6,993 nucleotides of DNA from Actinomycetota bacterium (GCA_027318945.1 DAHVOF010000149.1:1-6993), one strand, 5' to 3'; positions 1 through 6,993 are shown, numbered from the stretch's first letter. Made by a program: numbers and translations. The notes: a model not told the origin generated them from the sequence alone.

Positions 1-2
1 CT

Positions 3-671
3 GCGAATGACAGCCGTGATACCTCGACGTATACCCGTGCTCAAGCCGGAGCAAAGTCGGTATCGGCCGGCAGAATTTCCAGCAGCCGTACCGACGGCGC
101 AAAACCTCAGCTCAGAGTTCTGGAAAGGCAAAAACGGCTCGCAGGTTTCAGGATTTCCCACAAGATGCTTTTCGCGTATGGTGTGGGTTTCATGGCTCTT
201 TTTGCCGCGGTGGTCATGCGCGCGGAGATGGCGGCCACTCAACTTCGACTCAACTCACTGAACGCACAGCTGACCTCTTTGCGCACCCAACATCTCAAAT
301 TGGAGGTCGAACTTTCTTCGCTGGAATCACCCAGCAGGATAGTTTCGTACGCGGAAACTCATCTTGGCATGATCTATCCGGCTCAAGTTGGATATCTTGG
401 CGCTAATCCAGTGAAGACCACACAGCAAAATAACCCCACAGCGCTAACCCAGCAGGTGATTTCCTCATCGAACACACTTTTCGCTCCACCCGGTGAGGCG
501 GGCGGTGGAGCTCCAACGCGTCCGCTTACCCCAATCACTGCAACCCAGCCTTCGGCCCTTAAGGCAACTCCGGGCAAAAGTGGTGTAGTGCCAGGCGGAG
601 CGACCTCGAAAGCCACAACAACTGGAGCTGCCCCTTCTGTGCCCACCTCCTCTAGCGCAAAGACTGGTTAG
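3..671 (+). CDS. ftsL: FtsL-like cell division protein (5' end incomplete or unresolved)
   Basis: Bitopic divisome protein, expected to act with FtsB/DivIC and FtsQ as a scaffold that activates FtsW-FtsI at the septum. The frame is open from the left edge with no ATG, GTG or TTG before the ATG at 165, so the gene probably starts outside the window. The codons before 165 encode a basic Ser/Ala-rich stretch ending in a P-Q-L-R-V-L-E-R-Q-K-R type segment, which suits a cytoplasmic N-terminus; starting at 165 would begin directly in the membrane helix. Counting from the 165 methionine: helix at about 1-18, heptad-like Leu-rich coiled coil about 22-54, the family motif S-P-S-R-I...L-G-M at 55-69, then about 90 residues of Pro/Ser/Thr/Gly/Ala-rich tail, longer than in typical FtsL. 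Position directly before ftsI supports the call. Sequence similarity in this family is low, so DivIC/FtsB is the alternative. Confidence 0.82.
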   Translation, partial: ANDSRDTSTYTRAQAGAKSVSAGRISSSRTDGAKPQLRVLERQKRLAGFRISHKMLFAYGVGFMALFAAVVMRAEMAATQLRLNSLNAQLTSLRTQHLKLEVELSSLESPSRIVSYAETHLGMIYPAQVGYLGANPVKTTQQNNPTALTQQVISSSNTLFAPPGEAGGGAPTRPLTPITATQPSALKATPGKSGVVPGGATSKATTTGAAPSVPTSSSAKTG

Positions 672-673
672 CA

Positions 674-2653
674 GTGGGTTCGGCGACGTCGGCACGAACA
701 GCAAAGAAGGCGAGCGGAGCTACCATCAGCCCTCGAAGGATGCTGGCATCGAAAATCGTTGTCGGGGTGTTTGTAATGCTGCTGCTTGTTCAGTTGATCC
801 GCGTAACGGTCTATCCGAACCGGCGATATGTCGCTCTTGCAAAGGCTGAGGGCTCAGCGACTATTCAAGTCCAGGCGCCTCGAGGTGCAATCCTTGACAG
901 AAACGGCAACGAACTCGCAGTTTCGGTTCCGAAGAAGACGGTGGTGGCGGACCCAACCGTGGTGGTAAATCCAATTGAAGAGGCACAGTTGCTCGCGGGC
1001 GTTTTGGGGACTCCGGCTTCCGTGATCAGGCCAACCCTTATCGCTTCGGGTCAGTTCTCTTATGTGCAGCATCTTGTCAGTTCAACACAAGCCAGCAAGG
1101 TGCAGGCTCTTATCAACCAGGGGCAGCTTCCGGGAATATCACTGGTGACGGAGATGACTCGTGAAAATCCAAATGGAGGTCTGGCCCAACCGGTGATTGG
1201 AACTCTCGGACCAACCGGCGTTCCGCTTTCGGGGCTGGAGTACCAGTTCAAGAACTTGCTGGATGGCCAAGCCGGCCAACAGTTGATCTCAGTATCTGAG
1301 TCGGGATCTCCCCTGCCCGGTGGTGCTGTCAACCTAGTCGCACCAAAACCGGGAAGCAATATTGTCCTGGGACTAGACCGGGCGATCCAGTTCAATACCG
1401 AGCAGGTTTTGGGTTCAGAAATCGTCAAGAGCCAGGCTATGTCTGGGAGCGCCATCATCATGGATCCGCAAAATGGAGAAATTCTTGCGATGGCCAATCT
1501 CGTAGGGACGGTTAGCTCGGTTCCAGCGAGCACGGGCAAGGTGACAGGAACTTCGAACTCTCAGCCAGCAACCCTTGCCAGCAAGGTCACCGGTTTTGCC
1601 GAGGCACCGATAAACATGGCTGTGACAAACGTTTACGAGCCAGGCTCGGTCGCCAAGATTGCGACATTTGCCGCAGCGCTTGCAGGCGGTGTCATTACAC
1701 CATCGAGTAAGGTAGTGGTCCCTCCGTACCTTACGATCGACGGAGCGAACTTTCATGATGCCGAGGTACACGGCACCGAAGTACTGAGTCCTCAGCAGAT
1801 CCTCGCGCAATCATCAAACATTGGGACAATAATCATTGCCCAACATCTAAACAAATATCTCATTACGAACTCGTTTTTGAATTTCGGTTGGGGAGCTCCG
1901 ACTGGTCTTGGGTTTCCAGGAGAGACCTCGGGATTTCTTGTGAATCCGGCAAACTGGTCTGGGACTGCAATTGGATCGGTTCCGATCGGCCAGGATGAGG
2001 CCGTATCGGCTCTACAGGTCTTGGACTCTTACAATGCGATAGCAAACAATGGAGTGCTTGTCACTCCTCATCTGGTTGACAGAGTGGTGCCGCAGGACGG
2101 CAAGGCGCCATACAACCTGCCGACAAAGTCGCGACGGGTGATATCCCCATCCATCGCTTCAACTATGCAGTGGCTTCTTTCAGACACGGTTTCTCCCAAC
2201 GGCACGGCGCCTCTGGCGCAGGTGCCCGGCTACAAAATTTTGGGTAAGACAGGGACTGCTCAGATTCCCTATCCCAACAAGCCTGGTTACCAGCCAGGTG
2301 CCTTCATGGCGACCTTCGTTGGATTTACTCAGGGCACGTCGATCCCACTCTCGGCGATTGTAGTCCTTGAGCACCCCAATCCTATTTACGGCGGATCGGT
2401 TGCTGCGCCCGTATTCTCTGAGATAATGAGTTACGCTTTACGGCGAATGGACATTGCGCCTACATCCGGTTTTCTTCCGGCCGGATTTGCCAAAGGGTCG
2501 CCGACGAATGGATCAACGGTGCAACCTGTAGCGTCTGGGGCATCGCTCATCGTGCAGAGAACTGGTGCTCAGCAGGCTGCCATGCAGGCTGAAGCGATAA
2601 ATAGCGTTACTATTGATGAATTTACGAGGACTAAGGGTTTTCGTTCGCCATGA
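674..2653 (+). CDS. ftsI: Class B penicillin-binding protein, septal transpeptidase (FtsI/PbpB)
   Basis: D,D-transpeptidase that crosslinks peptidoglycan at the division site, working with the SEDS polymerase FtsW. The 659 residues run as: basic cytoplasmic N-terminus (1-27), one membrane anchor (about 28-46), the class B pedestal motif RGAILDRNG (70-78), a non-catalytic domain to about 225, and the transpeptidase domain (about 226-590). All three penicillin-binding boxes are intact: S325-V-A-K328 inside YEPGSVAK, S380-S-N382, and K525-T-G527. The EPGSV-x-K form and the GETSG/PIGQ segments resemble mycobacterial PbpB. A Ser/Thr-rich stretch at 276-310 lengthens the segment before the active-site serine. 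The C-terminal tail (about 595-659) has no PASTA repeat. The start is GTG, 2 bases after the ftsL stop, with no clear Shine-Dalgarno site, so coupling to ftsL translation is likely; an ATG at 740 would leave almost no basic N-terminus before the helix. The stop lies in an ATGA at 2650-2653. Confidence 0.96.
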   Translation: MGSATSARTAKKASGATISPRRMLASKIVVGVFVMLLLVQLIRVTVYPNRRYVALAKAEGSATIQVQAPRGAILDRNGNELAVSVPKKTVVADPTVVVNPIEEAQLLAGVLGTPASVIRPTLIASGQFSYVQHLVSSTQASKVQALINQGQLPGISLVTEMTRENPNGGLAQPVIGTLGPTGVPLSGLEYQFKNLLDGQAGQQLISVSESGSPLPGGAVNLVAPKPGSNIVLGLDRAIQFNTEQVLGSEIVKSQAMSGSAIIMDPQNGEILAMANLVGTVSSVPASTGKVTGTSNSQPATLASKVTGFAEAPINMAVTNVYEPGSVAKIATFAAALAGGVITPSSKVVVPPYLTIDGANFHDAEVHGTEVLSPQQILAQSSNIGTIIIAQHLNKYLITNSFLNFGWGAPTGLGFPGETSGFLVNPANWSGTAIGSVPIGQDEAVSALQVLDSYNAIANNGVLVTPHLVDRVVPQDGKAPYNLPTKSRRVISPSIASTMQWLLSDTVSPNGTAPLAQVPGYKILGKTGTAQIPYPNKPGYQPGAFMATFVGFTQGTSIPLSAIVVLEHPNPIYGGSVAAPVFSEIMSYALRRMDIAPTSGFLPAGFAKGSPTNGSTVQPVASGASLIVQRTGAQQAAMQAEAINSVTIDEFTRTKGFRSP

Positions 2654-2710
2654 CAGATGATCAACGCGCACTAAGTGGTTCTGGTTACGGGAAGAATTCG
2701 GGGAGACATA

Positions 2711-2717
2711 GAGGTGG
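2711..2717 (+). promoter_or_regulatory. Shine-Dalgarno site supporting a murE start at 2725
   Basis: GAGGTGG lies 7 bases before the ATG at 2725 and matches the anti-Shine-Dalgarno consensus better than anything before the other starts in the window. The competing ATG at 2650, which overlaps the ftsI stop, has only an AGGG 12 bases away. This site is the main reason for choosing the shorter MurE. Confidence 0.6.
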
Positions 2718-2724
2718 TGCGCAC

Positions 2725-4176
2725 ATGTCCATAATGGAGCTCTCAGACCTAGTTCCAAGCATTGAAATCGTTTCGATCCTTGGTGATCCACGTGGAGTGC
2801 TTGTGTCCGGCATCTCTTTCGATTCTCGAGACGTAAGCGCTGGAGACGTATTTTGCGCGATAGCGGGCGAGCACTTTGACGGCCATCTTTTTATTCAAGA
2901 TGCAGTCGCAAGGGGGGCGGTTGCGGTAGTTGTTGAGAGATTTGTGCCACTTCCGATCGTCCAGATCAGGGTGTTGCCGGGTTCTATGAGGGTGCAGATG
3001 GCGAAGCTCGCAAGCACGTTTTATGGAAATCCTTCGGCAAGGATGCCAATGGTTGGAATTACCGGCACCAACGGCAAAACTACGACTTCGTTCATGCTCG
3101 CGTCAATTGCCAGAGCATCAGGCCATTCACCATTTGTTCTAGGCACGCTTAGCGGATACAGAACCACGCCGGAGTCACCCGTCATTCAGCGTTCGCTTCA
3201 CGATGCGCTCGAGGAAGAGAACGATGTCGCAATTATGGAAGTGTCTTCGCATGCCCTTGACCAGCACAGAGTCGACGAGATCATCTACGATATCGGGATT
3301 TTCACCAACCTGACCCAAGATCATTTGGATTATCACCACACCATGGACGCCTATTTCATGGCAAAGGCTCGTTTGTTCGAGACTCAGCGATGTCGGATGG
3401 GAATCGTGAATATCGATGATCCATGGGGACTGAGGCTGATTCGTGATTCTCAGGTCGCTATGGAGACCTACTCCATCGATGACGCCGTGGACCTTGCCAT
3501 GGATGCCGACGGTTCCGAGTTCCGTTTGGAAGGCAAGCTGGTCCGCATTGGTGCTGCGGGCAAACACAATGTGTACAATGCTCTCGCTGCCGCGAAGGCG
3601 GCGAAGCGGCTCGGCTACGCCATAGAAGCGATACAGGCAGGCCTCATTGCGTTTCGAGGCGTGTCTGGGAGACTAGAACGGATCGAGGAAGGTCAGCCTT
3701 TTAAGGTCATAGTTGATTTTGCCCATACCCCGGTTGCTCTAGAGGCAGTTCTAGAGGCTGCAAGAGTGATCACTCCAGAGGGGCGGAGGGTTATTGTCGT
3801 GTTCGGATGTGGCGGAGATAGAGATCGCCGCAAGCGGCCATTGATGGGTGAGGTAGCCGAGAGCTTGGCGGATATCACGATATTGACGTCGGATAATCCT
3901 CGGAGCGAAGATCCCGTAGTGATCATACAGGAGATTCTTTCTGGAATGACAAAAAGTGCGCTTACAGTGTTAGGGGAGTCGTCGCAGGTAATTGTAAAAG
4001 CGGACCGGAGGGAAGCAATTCAACTCGCGCTGTCGGTGGCAGAGGAAGACGATGTAGTCGTCATTGCCGGCAAAGGTCATGAGACGAAGCAGACGATAGG
4101 CCAAAGTGAGGTGGCGTTCTCTGACCAGGAAGTTGCGAGATCGATATTGCGCTACATTCGGAGCGGTCAGGCGTGA
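2725..4176 (+). CDS. murE: UDP-MurNAc-L-Ala-D-Glu:meso-diaminopimelate ligase (MurE)
   Basis: Cytoplasmic ATP-dependent ligase that adds the third residue, meso-DAP, to the peptidoglycan precursor. From the ATG at 2725 it has 483 residues, a normal length. The N-terminal UDP-binding domain carries S-F-D-S-R (31-35) and G-x-x-F-D-G-H (48-54). The central ATPase domain has the P-loop GTNGKTT (114-120), MEVSSHALDQHRV (171-183), T-Q-D-H-L-D-Y (197-203) and K214, the likely carbamylated lysine in AKARLF. The C-terminal domain has D-F-A-H-T-P (331-336), FGCGGDRDRRKRPLMG (360-375) and DNPRSEDP (390-397); DNPR is the established marker for meso-DAP rather than lysine. The loop between LGT and TTPE (139-149) looks shorter than in E. 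coli or mycobacterial MurE. An in-frame ATG at 2650 would add 25 hydrophilic residues and overlap ftsI by 4 bases. I prefer 2725 because family similarity and the best ribosome site both begin there. The stop overlaps mraY. Confidence 0.96.
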   Translation: MSIMELSDLVPSIEIVSILGDPRGVLVSGISFDSRDVSAGDVFCAIAGEHFDGHLFIQDAVARGAVAVVVERFVPLPIVQIRVLPGSMRVQMAKLASTFYGNPSARMPMVGITGTNGKTTTSFMLASIARASGHSPFVLGTLSGYRTTPESPVIQRSLHDALEEENDVAIMEVSSHALDQHRVDEIIYDIGIFTNLTQDHLDYHHTMDAYFMAKARLFETQRCRMGIVNIDDPWGLRLIRDSQVAMETYSIDDAVDLAMDADGSEFRLEGKLVRIGAAGKHNVYNALAAAKAAKRLGYAIEAIQAGLIAFRGVSGRLERIEEGQPFKVIVDFAHTPVALEAVLEAARVITPEGRRVIVVFGCGGDRDRRKRPLMGEVAESLADITILTSDNPRSEDPVVIIQEILSGMTKSALTVLGESSQVIVKADRREAIQLALSVAEEDDVVVIAGKGHETKQTIGQSEVAFSDQEVARSILRYIRSGQA

Positions 4177-5210
4177 TCGCCATCTTTGCGGCCGGGGGAT
4201 TTGCCATGTTGGCAGCCGCAATTGTGACCCCGATCCTAATAAAAGCGCTGAAGCTGCGAGGTATCGGCCAGCAGATTCGTGAAGATGGGCCTCAAAGACA
4301 TGTAGTCAAGGCAGGCACCCCCACTATGGGGGGCCTCGCTATCCTTGGAGCGTTTGTCATAGGCTATCTTGTAGCGCATGCCCGGCTTGGGGCCCCTTGG
4401 ACATCCGACGGCATACTCGTGCTATTCGTGGTATTGGGTTTCGGGTTGGTGGGATTCCTAGACGATTGGATCAAGGTGCGACATCATAGATCCCTGGGAT
4501 TAACCAAGTCGGGAAAGTTGGGAGGGCAGATCTTTGTTGCCCTTCTTTTTGCTTTAGGGGCCAGATACCTGGGGCATCTATCTGACACCATAACTTTCGT
4601 CCGAACCGGGGCATTTTCAATCAATCTCGGCACGCCGCTTTGGGTTATTTTTGTCGTGCTTGTAATTATTGGGGCGTCAAATGCCGTGAACCTCTCCGAC
4701 GGCCTGGATGGTTTGGCGGCTGGATCGTCAATATTTGCTTTTTCAATCCTGTGCATCATCGGATACTGGCAGTTTAGGCATGTTCAGGTTTACGGCGTAA
4801 GCTCCGGACTTGACCTTGCAATTGCAGCCGTTGCAATGGCGGGTGCCTGTGCGGGATTTCTCTGGTGGAATGCCGCGCCGGCTAGGATATTCATGGGTGA
4901 TACCGGTTCGCTGGCTATCGGAGCGGGTCTCGGCGCTCTCGGGCTTGAGATGCAGCTTGACCTGCTACTTCCGATAATTGCCGGTCTGTTCGTGATTATC
5001 ACGCTTTCGGTTGTCATCCAGGTTGCGAGCTTCCGGATTTTTCACCGTCGGGTATTCCGAATGGCACCTCTGCATCACCACTTTGAGCTCATAGGATGGC
5101 CGGAGACCACGGTGATAATCAGATTTTGGATTCTTGCAGGACTCTTCACCGCGTTGGCACTCGGGCTATTTTACGCTGACTTTCTTTCGCTCGGACAGGT
5201 GGTCAAGTGA
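4173..5210 (+). CDS. mraY: Phospho-N-acetylmuramoyl-pentapeptide transferase (MraY)
   Basis: Integral membrane enzyme that transfers phospho-MurNAc-pentapeptide from UDP to undecaprenyl phosphate, making lipid I. At 345 residues it is close to the usual length and strongly hydrophobic, with about ten membrane segments expected. Family motifs are all present: GQQIREDGP (32-40), GTPTMGG (48-54), the catalytic-site aspartates D97-D98 in FLDDWIKV, N170 to L181 (NAVNLSDGLDGL, with D176 and D179), FMGDTGS (240-246, D243) and PLHHHFE (299-305). The GTG start at 4173 forms a GTGA overlap with the murE stop and has GGAG at 4160-4163, 9 bases upstream. An internal ATG at 4206 would remove much of the first membrane helix, so it is less likely. 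murF, the usual gene between murE and mraY, is not here. The stop overlaps the murD start. Confidence 0.98.
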   Translation: MIAIFAAGGFAMLAAAIVTPILIKALKLRGIGQQIREDGPQRHVVKAGTPTMGGLAILGAFVIGYLVAHARLGAPWTSDGILVLFVVLGFGLVGFLDDWIKVRHHRSLGLTKSGKLGGQIFVALLFALGARYLGHLSDTITFVRTGAFSINLGTPLWVIFVVLVIIGASNAVNLSDGLDGLAAGSSIFAFSILCIIGYWQFRHVQVYGVSSGLDLAIAAVAMAGACAGFLWWNAAPARIFMGDTGSLAIGAGLGALGLEMQLDLLLPIIAGLFVIITLSVVIQVASFRIFHRRVFRMAPLHHHFELIGWPETTVIIRFWILAGLFTALALGLFYADFLSLGQVVK

Positions 5211-6535
5211 ACGTAGACCCGTACCAGGGAAAGTCAGTCGTTGTCGTTGGCTACGGCATAACTGGAAAGGCTGTCACGGAGTTCCTCGTATTAAATGGCG
5301 CGAGTGTCAAGGTTTTCTATGATGGCAAGATAAATGAGATGCCCAACCCGTTTGGTTTCTCAATAGCTCCGGTTGATAGCGGGTTTTTGCAGCAGGTCGA
5401 ATTGGCCGATCTCGTGGTGCTCTCTCCTGGAGTTCCTTTGTCTCACCCGGTATTCCGGTCTTCCGTTCCGAAGATTTCTGAGTTGGAACTTGCGTTCCGC
5501 CACAGCTCAACCCCGATGATTGCCGTCACCGGAACTAATGGAAAGACTACGGTCACCACTTTGGTTACCGAGATGCTGACACGTGCCGGATTGCGGGCCA
5601 AAGCCGTCGGAAACATTGGAACCTCTATCATTTCGATGATCGGAGAGGAGTTGGATTTTTTTGTAGTGGAAGCGTCATCGTTTCAGCTTGCGACGATCGA
5701 GAGCTTTTGCCCGAAAATCGCCGTTTGGACTAACTTCACCCCTGATCATCTTGATTGGCATCAGAGCATAGACCACTACAAGTTATCGAAGGCAAGGATC
5801 TTTGAAAATCAAGGGCGAGGTGATGTCGCGGTCGTAAATGGGGCCGATCCCGTGATTGCCTCCATTTCGCTCCCCAAAGAGGTGACCTCCGTTAGTTTCG
5901 GCCTGGGCAATTATGGATTCGGTTTGAGCGAAGACTCGTCGTTTCTGATCGCTCGCGGAACAGAGTTCGTGAAGGTCTCTGAGTTGCCTCGAACTCTTCC
6001 CCACGACCTGGAAAATGCCTTGGCTAGCTCGGCTGCGGCATTTAGCGCCGGCGTCGGCCTGGACGAGATCGCCGATGTTCTCCGAGGGTTCGAGGGTTTG
6101 CCCCATCGGGTGGAACTCGTAGGTGTTCTTGAGGGAGTGTCGTACTACAATGACTCAAAGGCTACGACGCCAGCATCTGTTATCGCAGCTGTGGGTGGTT
6201 TCGAGTCGGTCGTGTTAATCGCGGGCGGAAAGAATAAGGGTCTTGACCTTTCGCCACTTGTCGAACTAATCCCAAGACTGAAAAGTGTCATTGCAATTGG
6301 GGATGCAGCCGGTGAAGTGGAAGAAGTCTTTTCGGAGCATGTGACCTTTCCCGTTCTAAGGGCATATTCGATGACTGACGCTGTGATGAAAGCGCGCGAG
6401 CAGGCGTCGGCGGGAGACGCGGTATTACTGTCTCCAGGGTGCACCTCGTTCGACTGGTACAGCTCATACGTCGAACGAGGCGACGACTTCAGGACGATTG
6501 TCCAGGCGATGACTTCGAGGGACGTGAACAAATGA
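5207..6535 (+). CDS. murD: UDP-N-acetylmuramoylalanine--D-glutamate ligase (MurD)
   Basis: Cytoplasmic Mur ligase that adds D-glutamate to UDP-MurNAc-L-Ala, the step before MurE. The 442 residues match the family size. The N-terminal Rossmann-like domain starts with a G-Y-G-I-T-G-K loop (15-21) and contains LSPGVP (72-77). The ATPase domain has GTNGKTT (109-115), GNIGT (135-139), EASSFQL (155-161, Ala where many MurD have Val), T-P-D-H-L-D-W-H (178-185) and K195, the probable carbamylated lysine in SKARIF. The C-terminal domain has YNDSKATTP (314-322), AGGKNKG (339-345) and SPGCTSFDWY (409-418), a variant of the usual SPACASFD box. The GTG start at 5207 overlaps the mraY stop as GTGA, with AGGTGG at 5197-5202 just upstream. 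The stop overlaps ftsW as ATGA. Confidence 0.97.
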   Translation: MNVDPYQGKSVVVVGYGITGKAVTEFLVLNGASVKVFYDGKINEMPNPFGFSIAPVDSGFLQQVELADLVVLSPGVPLSHPVFRSSVPKISELELAFRHSSTPMIAVTGTNGKTTVTTLVTEMLTRAGLRAKAVGNIGTSIISMIGEELDFFVVEASSFQLATIESFCPKIAVWTNFTPDHLDWHQSIDHYKLSKARIFENQGRGDVAVVNGADPVIASISLPKEVTSVSFGLGNYGFGLSEDSSFLIARGTEFVKVSELPRTLPHDLENALASSAAAFSAGVGLDEIADVLRGFEGLPHRVELVGVLEGVSYYNDSKATTPASVIAAVGGFESVVLIAGGKNKGLDLSPLVELIPRLKSVIAIGDAAGEVEEVFSEHVTFPVLRAYSMTDAVMKAREQASAGDAVLLSPGCTSFDWYSSYVERGDDFRTIVQAMTSRDVNK

Positions 6536-6993
6536 CAGCGGGAGTCGTTTCGCGCAATCCAAGAGGCCGTATTGTGCGCAGACTCATCCGACTGGTCTTG
6601 AAGCTTTTAGATGCACCCAATGGGTTCGGTCCCGAAAGCCATGTCCTGGTTTTGCTGATCGGCGTTCTCACTGCCATCGGGATTTCTATGGTCCTTTCCA
6701 CCTCTTTTGTTCCTTCTCTAGTGTCCGGACACAGTCCGTTTTCACTTTTTGAAAAGCAAATGATGTGGGTTTTGCTTGGCCTGTTTGCATTTGCGATCGC
6801 AACTCGGCTGGATTTGGGCATCCTGCTGCGATTTCGGGGGATACCGATCCTCATTAGTGGGTTTGCGCTCGTTGCAGTTTTGATTCCCCACGTGGGGTAT
6901 AGCGTCGGCGGCTCCTCGCGCTGGTTGGGATTCGGAATAATCCGAGTTCAACCTTCTGAGATTACCAAGCTTGCTGTTGCAATCTTTGCGGCA
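6532..6993 (+). CDS. ftsW: SEDS-family septal glycosyltransferase FtsW (3' end beyond window)
   Basis: Only the first 154 residues are visible; the frame is open to the right edge. SEDS proteins polymerise lipid II into glycan strands, and FtsW does so at the septum with FtsI. A basic cytoplasmic N-terminus (1-30, with many Arg and Lys) precedes membrane helices at about 37-57, 75-93 and 104-120. The diagnostic SEDS segment follows at 127-146: G-S-S-R-W-L-G-F, then V-Q-P-S-E-I-T-K (QPSE at 140-143), ending as another helix begins. The ATG at 6532 sits in an ATGA overlap with the murD stop and has GAGGGA at 6517-6522, 9 bases upstream. FtsW and RodA share these motifs; the place straight after murD in a dcw cluster, with the septal PBP nearby, makes FtsW the better name. 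Confidence 0.93.
   Translation, partial: MTAGVVSRNPRGRIVRRLIRLVLKLLDAPNGFGPESHVLVLLIGVLTAIGISMVLSTSFVPSLVSGHSPFSLFEKQMMWVLLGLFAFAIATRLDLGILLRFRGIPILISGFALVAVLIPHVGYSVGGSSRWLGFGIIRVQPSEITKLAVAIFAA

Noticed and set aside
7..261. Open frame from an ATG at position 7 (84 codons)
   Set aside because: It overlaps the FtsL frame; its second half is a frame shadow of the FtsL membrane helix and it shows no family motif. It is kept only as part of the ftsL 5'-end question.
892..925. TTGACA-like -35 box within ftsI
   Set aside because: No suitable -10 hexamer 16-18 bases downstream, and it encodes the conserved I-L-D-R-N motif.
1060..1810. Minus-strand open frames of 131-159 codons opposite ftsI
   Set aside because: The plus strand has a continuous, motif-complete PBP here; the antisense translations are rich in Arg/Cys/Ser and show no domain or ribosome site.
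2465..2485. Small inverted repeat (TCCGG ... CCGGA) near the end of ftsI
   Set aside because: Short five-base arms inside coding sequence, no following T-run, and the operon continues, so it is not a terminator.
3737..3760. Near-direct repeat of CTAGAGGC in murE
   Set aside because: It encodes the repetitive A-L-E-A-V-L-E-A-A helix segment that is normal after the D-F-A-H-T-P motif; no sign of a mobile element or regulatory repeat.
6145..6854. Minus-strand open frames opposite the end of murD and start of ftsW
   Set aside because: Both plus-strand genes are confidently identified; the antisense products look like shadows with no recognisable features.

Overview
This window is a segment of a division and cell wall (dcw) cluster, all on the plus strand. 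It holds the core of the septal peptidoglycan pathway: a 5'-incomplete ftsL-like gene, a class B penicillin-binding protein (ftsI/pbpB), murE, mraY, murD and the 5' end of ftsW, which runs off the right edge. There is no non-coding stretch over 100 bases, and I see no RNA gene, mobile element, CRISPR array or terminator.

The sequence suggests a meso-diaminopimelate-containing bacterium of actinobacterial type. The reasons are the DNPR signature in MurE, the actinobacterial look of FtsL (basic, disordered N-terminus, one membrane helix, short coiled coil, S-P-x-R-I...L-G-M motif), a PBP close in pattern to PbpB (EPGSVxK, SSN and KTG boxes), and three of the five visible start codons being GTG. 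Base composition is only moderately GC-rich (a little over half, judged by eye), unlike most Streptomyces or Mycobacterium. A lineage such as Acidimicrobiia would fit, but that is an inference I could not test.

Layout: 3-671 ftsL (start outside the window or unresolved); 674-2653 ftsI; 2725-4176 murE (alternative start 2650); 4173-5210 mraY; 5207-6535 murD; 6532 to the edge ftsW. Three or four of the junctions are 4-base start/stop overlaps (ATGA or GTGA), so the block is almost certainly one transcript with coupled translation. MurD and MurE add D-Glu and meso-DAP to the UDP-MurNAc peptide in the cytoplasm. MraY moves the finished pentapeptide precursor onto undecaprenyl phosphate. FtsW (SEDS glycosyltransferase) and FtsI (transpeptidase) polymerise and crosslink the resulting lipid II at the septum, with FtsL as a divisome scaffold.

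The one real departure from the textbook order is that murF, normally between murE and mraY, is absent: murE overlaps mraY directly. Other points worth a look are the unresolved 5' end of ftsL, its long low-complexity tail, a Ser/Thr-rich insertion just before the PBP active-site serine, and the choice of murE start. I found no evidence of a novel system; this is mostly an ordinary housekeeping region.
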